A stretch of DNA of 64,000 nucleotides, from the NCBI GenBank assembly GCA_030844895.1, contig JAUTDX010007107.1, positions 496,001-560,000 of the forward strand, in the 5' to 3' direction. Origin of the DNA: Ambrosia x helenae (lineage: Eukaryota; Streptophyta; Magnoliopsida; Asterales; Asteraceae). Position 1 is the stretch's first letter. Every line of letters begins with the position of its first letter. Below are positions 10,152-19,840 of this stretch, in pieces. The notes under the pieces were generated by a model, which was not told the origin of the DNA, did not search any database, and saw only the letters and a list, made by a program, of their open reading frames with translations. Made by a program: the position numbers and the translations under genes.

Positions 10152-12191
10152 GGGGACGAACTAGGTCGAATGAAACCCTTCTCTAACAGTTCCTGCAACT
10201 GGTTCGATAACTCCTGCATCTCGGGAGGTGCAAGACGATAAGGGGCACGGGCAATAGGAGCCGCACCCGGAGCAAGTTCAATACCAAATTCGACCTGGCG
10301 ATAAGGCGGAAGACCAGGTAAGTCTTCGGGAAATACATCGGGAAAGTCACGGACAACAGGAATATCTTCAATCTTCTTCTCTTCTTCAGACGAAACCGAA
10401 ACAAGTGCCAGAATGGCAGAATACCCCTTCCGAAGGTACTTATAGGCTTTCATACACGAAATGATACTCAATGGGACCCCGCTCTTCTCACCGTGCACCA
10501 ACAGAATTTCTCCATCGGGGAGAGGAAGTCGAATGACTTTATCAAAACAAACGATCTCAGCATGATACAGCGACAACCAATCCATACCCACGACAACATC
10601 GAAACTACCCAAGGACACCGGCATAAGATCAATAGGGAAAGAATAACCCGACAACTCAATGTGACACTCCCTAAGGACGTGCGTCGCCTCGACTTTCTTA
10701 CCATCTGCCAATTCTATCAAGTACTTAGCCTCTAAAGGTGTAGGTACTCTATCAAGCAATTGACTAAACTCAAGAGATATGAAACTCTTATCGGCACCGG
10801 AATCGAATAAAACCGTAGCATAGCGATTATCGAGGGGAAACGTACCAGTAACAGTGTCGGGATCCTGTCGAGCACCACTTGAACCGATCACGAAGGCGCG
10901 AGCATTCCTGCCTCCGCCCCCATTGTTTCCATTACCCGACCCATTCTTCCCAGCTTCACCCTGTTTCAACTTGGGGCATTCACGCTTGTAGTGACCAAGT
11001 TCACCACAATTGTAGCACCCCTGTTTGCCCTGATTTCCCTGGGGAGCAGCAACGGGAGGAGCCGGAGTAGGTGTAGCAGGCGGGTTCCGGTTACCCTGAA
11101 GATTAACCCTGCAATCCTTTGCCTGGTGCCCAAGCTTATGGCACCTGTGGCAACGGTTCCGGTCCTCGCAACGACCGTTGTGGTGAAACCCACACCGGTC
11201 GCATTTCGGCAGTTTCCCAGAATAACCCCCCGATTTTTGCTCAGACGACGATCCCCCAGTATCAGACTTCTTCACCTGCTGAGGCTGAGCCGCGCTCGAG
11301 CCTTTCCCCACGGTTTCCCACTTCCGCTTGTTACTATCGGAAGTCTTCACGGCAGCGCCTCGAGGAGGCAAGACCCCTTCAGTCACCTTCATGTTGGTCA
11401 GCCTGTGGGCCGACCGGACCACCTCAGAATAAACAGTGAGGTTACCCGCAGCAACTAACCCGACAATCTCCGGTACTAACCCAGCAACATAATGCTCAAT
11501 CCTTCGGTATTCGGGTGCGTGCAGATCGGGGCACAACACCGCCAACTCATTGTGCCTAGCAGTGTAAGCTTCAATCTCAGAACCCACCATCTTATGATTC
11601 CAGACTTCATGTTCTAGCTTCTGGATTTCATCCCTCGGGCAATACTCATTTTTCAGCAACTGAATGAACTCCGCCCAGGGCATAGCGTGGGCTTCCCCAA
11701 TGCCCATAGTCTGGGTGGTGGAGTTCCACCAAGTCAAAGCTTGACCCTCCAGGGTCGCAGAAGCATATTTCACCCGGTCGCCTTCCGGGCAGCTGCACAT
11801 CGAGAAAACAGATTCGATTTTCTCCAACCAACGGAGCAGTCCCACTGCCCCTTCAGTGCCACTAAAGTTGTGGGGCTTGCAATCCATAAACTTTTTATAG
11901 GAACACTGGGATGGAGGAGGATTGACAGCACCACCTGGAACAGACACGTGGGTGAGAATCAAGAAAAGGTAAAGTACCCCAGAACAAGGTAGAATAGGTG
12001 AGAACCGACGTACCACCCATAGCATTATGAGCGGCTTGGAATGCAGCCAGAGCAATATTCACGTGCTGCTGCATTAAGTTATCCAATTCAGCCTGGGTCA
12101 TATTAATATTCCCGCGGCCACCGCCGCCACCACGGCCGCCAGCACGACCGCCAGCACGGCCGCCTCTGCGACCTCCACGAGCTCCCGACAT
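10079..12191 (-). CDS. Ty3 gag-protease and start of RT, with a probable 79-bp intron
   Basis: Reading from ATG at 12191: a Gly/Arg-rich N-terminus, then MTQAELDNLMQQHVNIALA, to 12014. A GTACGTC...TTCCAG segment (11935-12013, 79 bp) interrupts the frame with a phase-1 junction; removing it joins AMGG to AVNPPPSQCSYK. The second part (11934-10079) has the retrotransposon gag core (SYKKFMDCKPHNFSGTEGA), three CCHC-type knuckles (CDRCGFHHNGRC, CHRCHKLGHQAKDC, CYNCGELGHYKREC) and the aspartic protease motif LFDSGADKSFIS. It ends early in RT at GGLRMCIDYRS-stop because of a one-base loss at 10085-10086. Gag packages the RNA and protease processes the polyprotein. An alternative to the intron is a pair of indels. 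Confidence 0.85.
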
Positions 12192-12793
12192 CTTCTGTCA
12201 CAACATGAAACAAAAGATTTAGGATTGCCCGTGGTATACCCATTAGGAATTTCAAGAAACTAGACCGAGCCCAGCTCGGGTCCATCCGTTCAAGCCCAAA
12301 GTCCGCCAGGGATCCCATGCGTCACAGTTTATGATCTCGTGTGCACCCGACATGATAAACTGTTCCACATGGTCCTCCAGGCGCGCTTTAAGTTTGAAGT
12401 TCAAGTCACCGAACACTAGCGCCCAATCATGGTATTATCATAAGTATAAGTACAAGATAGTATGCATAAGAACGAGCGTGTTCATTAGGGCATAGAGGGG
12501 AGATGTCCAAATCCCTGGACAGATCTCAAGAGTACGCCGAAGCTACCCCAATGTACACCGCCGTCAAGAAAGTTCAATAGTATATCGTTCGCCATCGGAT
12601 CATAGTAAGGACGAGTCAAGAAATAGGATGATAAGGAGTAAAAAGATGATGTAGCGTAGTAGACGATGACACCGACACCCCCGACAAGTCATATTGTTAC
12701 CCATTTGCTAATGACTCGACTAATTGTGACCGTCTAGTGTGTGCGACTCAGTTATAGACTAGACTCTACATGCAGTCCTAGTTCACTATAACC

Positions 12794-12809
12794 GTTGGCT
12801 CTGATACCA
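12794..12809 (-). promoter_or_regulatory. Primer-binding site for initiator Met-tRNA
   Basis: On the minus strand TGGTATCAGAGCCAAC lies three bases inside the 5' LTR. It matches the 3' end of plant initiator Met-tRNA, used to prime minus-strand cDNA in many plant LTR retrotransposons. It fixes the orientation of the element. Confidence 0.9.
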
Positions 12810-12812
12810 ATC

Positions 12813-15478
12813 TGTCACACCCTCAAATTCCGCGTGCGGGGTTTTACCGCGAGGCGCGTGACACACCAGGATCTCAGTCAACGATCACAATAAACATACA
12901 ACAAACATGCATTCATAATTATATTTAAAACCAAAATATCATGCTTTGAGCTGTAAACCAGCAGCGGAAGCATTCTTGTTTACAACCAAAAGACATATCA
13001 TTGTTTACAAAGACATTGTTTAATATGCATCAAAATAGTAGACGCTGTGCATGACTCCGTGCGCCTAGCCCATTGACTGCTACCTTAGCGACCTGAGAAA
13101 AACATGCCAAAAATGTCAACATATAATGCTGGTGAGTTCACAGGTTTTCTTTCATAAAAGTGTTGTCACAAGTTCACAAAGATCATTTCCGTTAATACTA
13201 TGTCATAAGAACGTTAGCTAGACGTTAAGTGTTTTTACTACTACGGTTGGGAACCCATTACTAAACATGAACCAAAAGATGATACCAGCCCAGACGACTG
13301 GGCTACCGATGCCTCGGTAACCCGATAGGTAGAGACAATATGCACCCGCCCGGCCCCGCCGTCGAGTGGGGCTTGTGAGGCCCAATAGATCTATCCACAT
13401 TTCCCCCGTTGTGCGTGCCAGCACATTCATGGTTTCCCCCTGGGACTTTCCATAGAAGCCGTATAGTAACATAAAGTGCCCATAGTATAACATGACCTTT
13501 AAATAGTTCGTACAAAGCATGTTTCTCCCCCCGAAAGCAAGACAGTAAAAGTGGGGCTGTGAAACTCACCTTGGATTGCGTTTCTTGAAAACAGTTAAGT
13601 AATTATGTTATGATAGCCCCAAATAGCGGCGACCTATCATAAGCTGTGCATAAGTATTGGACTAATAACCCGCAGGCTAACTAGTCCCCGAGTGTCCAGA
13701 CCGCGACCATAAACGTTTGAAAACACCTTTAACTGTTAAACCGACCGTGCCAGACAAGACTCGACATCCCATTGGTGACCCGACATTCCACGTGTTAGAT
13801 AAATACAAGACATCATGCAACATATGCAATTAAACACTTAGCACGCGCAATAATTCACCTAGTCTAGCATAATGTCCTTTTAACGCATAATCAGGTCCGA
13901 ATACGTCTTACTAAGTCATTGGGTGTATCCCGGGGTTCCTAACATGTTCCTAGGTGTCAAATCGTGTTCCGGGGTGTCAAAACGCGTTCACGACAGCAGT
14001 ACATGCGATTAGAAAGGTCACACGCGAGTAGGCATCAGCCTATAGGCGATTAGGGGCCTAATCGCATGAAGCATGAGGCGATTAGGGTCCTAATCGCCCA
14101 TATGTCTGCATAATCGCCTCCAGCTCAGGCGATTAGGATGCCTAATCGCCTGCAACTACTGTGTAACGGGTTTTCGCGCGTTTAACCCTCCAAATCAGAT
14201 CCGAAACATGCAACGACACCCAATATCAAACCTAAATCATTTACCAACCCATTTCAAGCAAAAACCCCCGACATATCACTGATCTAGCATGTTCTATGCA
14301 ATTATTTCCTAAAATGGCAAGGTACTAGGTTTCACCAACCAACCTTATCTTTCCTTAAATGGAAACAATCAGATTTCAAACTCTACAAACATGTAAATCA
14401 TCAAACCTCTGATCTAACATCTTCCTAGTATGAATCCTAACAACATTGCATCAACAATCATACCATAATCATCCTAAATCCTCAAGAACATACAAATGGG
14501 TCAAAATATGCATTTTCTTCAAAACACCACAATAATGGCTAAAATTCTAAGACAACCTTCCTAATAATCTCTACATAGCAGAAGTACAATCATATCTTGA
14601 AAACATTCATGTTAAAATCACCAAGAAGACCAACATATGCATGTAAACTTCACATATAACAAGCATTAAGGTGTAGACTTGGTTTAGGACTCTTTTGAAA
14701 GGTTTTTAAAGACACATTTTGGTAAAACAAGGTCTGGAACTTTGGGGAACTCAAAATAACAACTTTACAAAGGTTAGGGATGAAGAACACACCTTGGGTT
14801 TTGTTAAAGAAAGGTGTGCAAGCTTGGAGATGGTGATTTTTGTAGCAAAAAGAGTTCCAGAGGTGTTTCAAGGTGTGTGGGTGGTTTGGGAGCAGCTAGG
14901 GTTGTTCTAGAGGTGTTTGGGGAGTTAAGGGTTCTACTTATAGGTGTTTTGACCCGGACTCTGCTGTTCATGCGATTAGCAGAGCATGTCACGCGACTGG
15001 GAGCCTAATCGCATGGAACATCAGGCGATTAGGTCCCAATCGCCTATAATACTCCCTACTCGCCCCATATATAGGCGATTAGGGGTTCCTAATCGCCCCT
15101 ATGGTGCTGGAACGAGTTTTTGGCGCGTTAAACACTATTTTATCATATTTAAACACGTATTCACATACCGATAAGTCACATAATGATTTCAAACATATAA
15201 TGCATGATAACTAACACGTTTACATCCGTTCACCAATTCCCGGGACTCGAGACTCGTGTGTGCATTAGACCCGGCGATTCCACGAATCGCCGATCCTTGT
15301 ACCCATAGTTATGGACCGACTCCCGATGACCCCGCGGATCATCATAACGACTCCCGATGATTCCCAGAATCATCATACCGACTCGACTGACCCCGTTAAG
15401 GACGTAATATGCATGACTCGCTAAGGTAGACTTACTAGTTTAGTCAACGTTACTAACCTGAGTTTGCCGGGTGTCACA
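12813..15478 (-). repeat. 5' LTR of the Ty3 element
   Basis: This 2666-bp copy is next to the tRNA primer site and is therefore the promoter-bearing LTR for minus-strand transcription. It shares the termini and both palindromic clusters (about 14003-14155 and 14971-15105) with the 3' LTR. Differences include several one-base changes in C, T and A runs. Confidence 0.95.
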
Positions 15479-15985
15479 ATTACAGTGTTGTATAAGTATT
15501 ATTTAAATTTCAATGTTGCAAAAATATTGTTTGCTTTAAAAAATCATTTTTTTTAAATTTCAGCAGCCTACAGACGTTAACAAACAAACAGTCTTCTTCC
15601 TGCAGACTGCAGACCTTTGGTCCACCTCTTCTCCTGCAGATGTTTGCAGATGTGGTCTGCAGACTGCAAACCTTTTACCTCTTCAAAAACAAACAACACC
15701 TAAATATGGTGATACTGTTGTATATATGATTCATATATCATTGTTTTGTGTTACCACTATAGATAGATGCAATATACAGAGTAAGATTAGATCAATGATA
15801 TATGATGATACTGGAGGTATGTTATTAGGTCCGGTTTATGGTTTGAATCATAGTTGAGTTGAATTTTAGTGTTGTGGAATATTGAAGTGACATAGATGTA
15901 AATGTTTTACAGTGAAAACATGTTCATAAATAGAAATTTAGGTTAGGTATTAATATTAGAATTATACATTGCTTAAGGTTAAGCA

Positions 15986-16715
15986 TTAACATTGGATATA
16001 CATTGTTAATTGTGTAGAATTATACAACTCACTTATATCTTTTTTTAGTCTACAAAGAGTAGACTTTGTGCCCTCGACACATATTATCGATTCTTTTAAA
16101 AATGCGACTTTCCTGTTCTTAACTTCATACATCAGCCATGAGTGATACTTCACAGCCTCTTCAGCACTAATGACACTCTCAAGTTCTTGTATCTTTGCCC
16201 TTTTAGCACCAATTTTTTCGTTGCACTTCTTGATTAGCGTTTTGATAGTCTGCTTTTTGCAGAGCTCCTTAGGGTCTTCTTTTATGCTTAATTCTGATCC
16301 ATACTTTTGCTGATGCAGTGCAACCCAAATATGATTCTCATCGGCTGCCAAATATGCATCATTGCATATTTGGGCAGCAAGGCAGATATCATGGTGAGTA
16401 AACTCCGAAAACTTGATCCTACATTCAAATATACTTCCCCATACTTCACTGGGAAGTTCAATACCTCCAAGACATTCGGATGCTTCCTTAACGGTTTGAG
16501 TAGGAGCCTCAACCGCCTTTACAATTTGGCTAGATAGCACGGGCTTTAATGCCTCTTGTAAATCGAAAAAAGAGGGCAGGCTTCTTTTATTTTTTTTTCT
16601 TCCGCTGCAATACAATTATTATCAAATACTTATAGAAAAGTAGCAAAATATATGTGTATATATACAGTCTCTTACACACCTTTAGCGACACAACAACAGA
16701 TTTCTCCTTTTCCAT
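15986..16715 (-). CDS. Small F-box-like protein, two exons
   Basis: Exon 1 runs 16715 to 16678 (ATG at 16713-16715, MEKEKSVVVSLKV) and exon 2 runs 16604 to 15986, giving about 218 residues. The donor is GT|GTGTAAG; a GTGTGT two bases earlier would be out of phase, so phase selects the later site. The acceptor is TTGCAG. Residues near 65-120 read ELPSEVWGSIFECR, FTHHDICLAAQICN and DENHIWVALHQQKYG, resembling an F-box (LP start, hydrophobic spacing, VC-like and W positions). A Lys/Glu-rich, probably helical region follows (KKCNEKIGAKRAKIQELE). F-box proteins dock substrates on SCF ubiquitin ligases. No substrate-binding repeat is seen, so the target is unknown. No in-frame stop interrupts the model. 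Confidence 0.55.
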
Positions 16716-17530
16716 ATCTGTTCAAGAATTGTCAATTTGAAAGGAAAAAAAAGTTATAGACACCATGAAATCTATGCAGTTAATGCGCCGTGTGTGTATA
16801 TATATATGTATATAAAAGAATAGGTGTTTTATGACGTGACATTCATTGGTGGCCTTCTCCCCCCCCCCCCCTTTGAATGTGCCACGTGGCTTCTTGTGGG
16901 AATTTTTAAAAAAATTAAAAAAAAAAACAAGGTTATTATATATAATGTCTTTTCTTTTCCTCCCCTCAGTCAATTCACAAACCATAAAACAAAACTCTCA
17001 CCTCACCTCCCTCTCCCTCTCCTGCCGCCACCTCCACCACCACTCTTCGCCTCCTCCTCCTTTCTCCGTTGTCACCACGACCTCCACCACCACTCGAGTA
17101 GCCGTCACGAAACAAAATAAGACGAAGAACAAACATCTCCCTTCATCATCGGTCCATGCGCTGCCACAGACGAGGCCACCGTCTCCATCCTAAAACACCG
17201 TTCAAGCGCCGCCATATAATCTCCGTCAACAGTAGTCGACGAATTCTTCACCACCAAACCCTTCCGAACAACACCTTTGTAACCGGAAACCAGTAACAGA
17301 GGGTTAACTGATGTGGATGACGAAGATGATTAGGTTTTGGTGGTAGGTATATGATACCGGCAACGGACCCCGGCTCAACCGACTCCTCCATGCAGTGTAC
17401 GGTTAAGAGTGTCGGTAGGTTGGAGAATGTGATGGTTGTTGGGAAGGCTAATTTGCTAACTTCCAAAGGGCCCACGATGATTGCGTGTTTGTTGCATGAT
17501 GTTGCTATTTAGATGAAGTGAAGGAAGGAT
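16716..17530. other. Low-complexity intergenic stretch with an unidentified minus-strand frame
   Basis: 16850-17200 is pyrimidine- and CCTCCA-rich and looks like UTR or promoter sequence. A minus-strand frame (17475-17248) reads GPLEVSKLAFPTTITF and VEPGSVAGIIYLPP, then loses sense; another frame continues with GYKGVVRKGLVVKN. This may be a broken gene driven from the TATA-like sites at 17.6-17.9 kb. I cannot name it. Confidence 0.3.
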
Positions 17531-17542
17531 TGGAATTCGCTT

Positions 17543-17948
17543 GTTAATCTAGAGAGTGAGAGAAAAGTTAGATGTCTGCTGAATTAGAGGCAACTGGGGT
17601 GGATTGGAAGTGATGGTTTGCCCCTCTATTTATAGAGTAGGAGAGTCCAAACCCTAATGGGCTTCGTTGTTGTCGGCTTAGGCTTGGCCAAACATGTTAA
17701 TTATTTGTTTTGGCCATTTGGCCAAACATGATACTGCACGGCTCGTATGCTTTTAGGCTTAGAGGCTTGAAGGCTTTGGGCACAATTGAGAGTTTCATTA
17801 GAGAGTGTAACTCTAGAGAGTGAGAGTTGAGTGAGAAAGAGTTAGATGTGTGTTGAATTAGAGGCAAATGGGGTGGATTGGAAGTGAGGGTTTGCCCATC
17901 TATTTATAGAGTAGGAGAGTACAAACCCTAATGGGCTTCATTGTTGTG
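17543..17948 (-). repeat. Duplicated promoter-like segment with two TATA boxes
   Basis: About 120 bp occurs twice in direct orientation (near 17550-17655 and 17820-17945). Both copies share GAATTAGAGGCAA, GGGGTGGATTGGAAGTGA and AAACCCTAATGGGCTTC. Each has a minus-strand CTATAAATAG (17625-17634 and 17900-17909), a good plant TATA box. The arrangement suggests a duplicated core promoter for the minus-strand frame at 17.25-17.5 kb, itself apparently broken. Confidence 0.55.
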
Positions 17949-18140
17949 GCTTGGGCTTGGTCAAACATGTTAATTATTTTTAGGTGTGTTCGATCTCATC
18001 CGAAACTATGTTATTATGTACTCCATTTTGTTGTATTCATCTATTCATACATATGTTATTTAGTAGTTGATAATTCACATGATATGCATGTTCCTCTTTC
18101 CCCCTATGTTCCGTATCAGGTATTCCTTGTCCCTCCCTAC

Positions 18141-18541
18141 AAGTGGCGGAGTCACATACTTAGTAGTGGTGTCGCCCGACAGCATTCCAATTTCCACATT
18201 ATTTGTATGTATCGCATAATTGAAAAATCTGAGCGACACTATTGTTCTTTTACAAGCGACACCACTGCTTTTTTTATTCTAAACGTTTTACTAATTAATA
18301 AACAAAGTTATAGTTTAAAAATTGAGCCGGGTTAATTAATTTTTAAATAGTAAACCTTAAAACGTTTGAGGCCCATGTTATTATAGCATTTTTAACCCAA
18401 TAACTATTATAGCCTATATCCAATTAATTAATTTGATTGACTCAACCTAAAGTGGTCCAAAAATTTTGGCCCCGGGCTATTATAAAACCGGGTATCAAAA
18501 CAAAAATGACACCATAAGAAATTTTTCTAGCTCCGCCACTT
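18141..18541. mobile_element. MITE-like element with AAGTGGCGGAG ends
   Basis: The termini are AAGTGGCGGAG and CTCCGCCACTT, about 400 bp apart, with AT-rich interior and no coding capacity. Flanking sequence gives no clean duplication, so the superfamily is not fixed. Confidence 0.6.
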
Positions 18542-18734
18542 CCTTTGTTGTTGTCAATAGATACTTTTGTGATATAAACACCGCTAACAACAAAGGAAGT
18601 CGTGTGGAGATTATTTCCGATGCTTGTCATGCATCTCTTTAAACTCCAGCGGATAATGTAGAACACGCGCATTTCTTATCTGATAAGCGTTGATCAGTTC
18701 TTCCTAAAAGATCACGTTTTTACCCATTATCAGA

Positions 18735-19310
18735 GGCTAAGTTTCTTTAGGGCCCGAGGGGGCACCGGCCCTCACCATTTTTTGGCGTAGTGGTAAAATT
18801 TTACGATTTTCGTAGGTAAATTGAGTTCGAGTTAAGTCCGGCTCCCACTGATTCGAGAACCAAGCTTCGCCACCGGAAGGGATCAAACAAAGACACAATT
18901 TTGTAAGTTATTTGTTAAAGCTATGCAGCTTTAGAACAGGATTGGTTATTCATTATATATAAGTGACAATCTTTCATTCCAGTCTATTATAGGGAGTGAT
19001 ACAGCGGATGAAATACAGGTTGGCAAGCTTATAACGAAATCTTTGGTTTACCTTTAAAAAATGTAACATTTTTTTGTTTTGCAGATGCAGTTGCAGATAT
19101 TTTATTTTATTGTGGAGAGAAAAGGGCCCGTGGGTGTCCCGGCCCCACCGTTTTTGACTCAGTAGTGTAAATTTTCCCGTTTTTGTCCGAAAATTTTGTA
19201 TATATCAAGTCCGCCCCCACCGATTTGATTTGATATTACGTAAACTTGGGTCTCGTGACTTTCGGCCCCCACCATCTTAAAATTCAAGCTTCGCCACTGT
19301 TCTCGAGAAC
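18735..19310. repeat. Two diverged copies of one dispersed repeat
   Basis: 18735-18877 and 19120-19300 share the order GGGCCCG, CCGGCCC(T)CACC, GTAGTG, AAGTCCG and the end CAAGCTTCGCCAC. They lie in direct orientation about 380 bp apart. They look like old non-autonomous transposon copies; boundaries are approximate. Confidence 0.45.
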
Positions 19311-19624
19311 ATTACCATGTTTTGAGGTGTCGGGAATGAGTATGAGGAGTTCTGTAAGAACTATAGCAAATATATTGTGAATAAATAGGTCATGTAGCTA
19401 GATCTTTGGTAGAATGTAACACATTACTATTACCATTGTCTCTTTAGGTTCAACGTATTTACCAAAATTAAACCTTTTATTTTCTTAAAGTTTAATGCAT
19501 TTGTTCTGTTATGGTATATTAAGTTATTAACACAGTTGCAAACTTTCTTTCCAGATTACTATGCAACCCTTTGTCATGTTATATAGCAAAAACATAATAA
19601 AGATAGGTTAATAAAATAAATATT

Positions 19625-19825
19625 ATGAACCACACAACTCCTCAAAACTTTCAGGCGTCAAAAGCTTCATTTCCATCCCTTAAATTTATCTTATCGTCTC
19701 CAAAAATACCACCAACATTCAAAAATCTGTTTCAATCAAATTCCATTAATAATTTCTCTGTTCCTTCCAACCAATCATTCCCACACAACAACCAATTCGA
19801 TCCGATCTCTGGTATCGTTTTGTAA
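19625..19825 (+). other. Upstream ORF of 66 codons in the CIPK leader
   Basis: This frame (MNHTTPQNFQASK ... SGIVL) ends TAA at 19823-19825, three bases before the CIPK ATG and in the same frame. It is Ser/Pro/Asn-rich with no known domain. A TATA-like TTATATAGC at about 19579-19587 would place it in the 5' UTR, if that is the real promoter. If translated, it could control CIPK by reinitiation. Confidence 0.4.
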
Positions 19826-19840
19826 ACGATGCCAGAGATC
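19804..19840 (+). promoter_or_regulatory. Hairpin enclosing the CIPK start codon
   Basis: GATCTCTGGTATCGTTT (19804-19820) pairs over all 17 positions with AAACGATGCCAGAGATC (19824-19840), using one G-U wobble, with a 3-base TGT loop. The ATG at 19829-19831 is in the 3' arm. A TTCGAT/ATCGAA pair just outside (about 19797-19802 and 19846-19851) could extend the stem after a short internal loop. Such a stem should hinder scanning ribosomes. Confidence 0.75.

Larger units (their letters stand above)
4709..15478 (-). mobile_element. Complete Ty3/gypsy chromovirus LTR retrotransposon
   Basis: This 10.77-kb element is flanked by the perfect 5-bp duplication ATTAC (4704-4708 and 15479-15483). It lies in minus orientation: LTR, tRNA primer site, gag, protease, RT, RNase H, integrase, chromodomain, polypurine tract, LTR. 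Integrase following RT defines Ty3/gypsy. The C-terminal chromodomain and LTRs of over 2.6 kb point to the Tekay/Del lineage. The LTRs differ by about ten substitutions and six one-base indels, so insertion is recent on an evolutionary scale. One frameshift in RT breaks the polyprotein. It is nested in the PIF/Harbinger element. Confidence 0.95.
2903..15700 (+). mobile_element. PIF/Harbinger DNA transposon, internally deleted, carrying nested insertions
   Basis: The ends are GGTGGTGTTTGTTTTC on the left and, inverted, GGTGTTGTTTGTTTTTG on the right, flanked by the 3-bp duplication TAA (2900-2902 and 15701-15703). Both the TAA-type site and the GGTGTTTGTTT end are typical of PIF/Harbinger. Inside the left end is a 5'-UTR-like tract with an AAACCCTAG motif and a splice-donor-like CAG|GTATGT near 3297. 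A transposase C-terminus remnant lies at 4536-4652. Without the nested hAT MITE and Ty3 element the original unit would be about 1.5 kb, so most of the transposase and the partner Myb-like ORF are gone. Subterminal GCAGAC/GTCTGC motifs recur at both ends. Confidence 0.75.
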
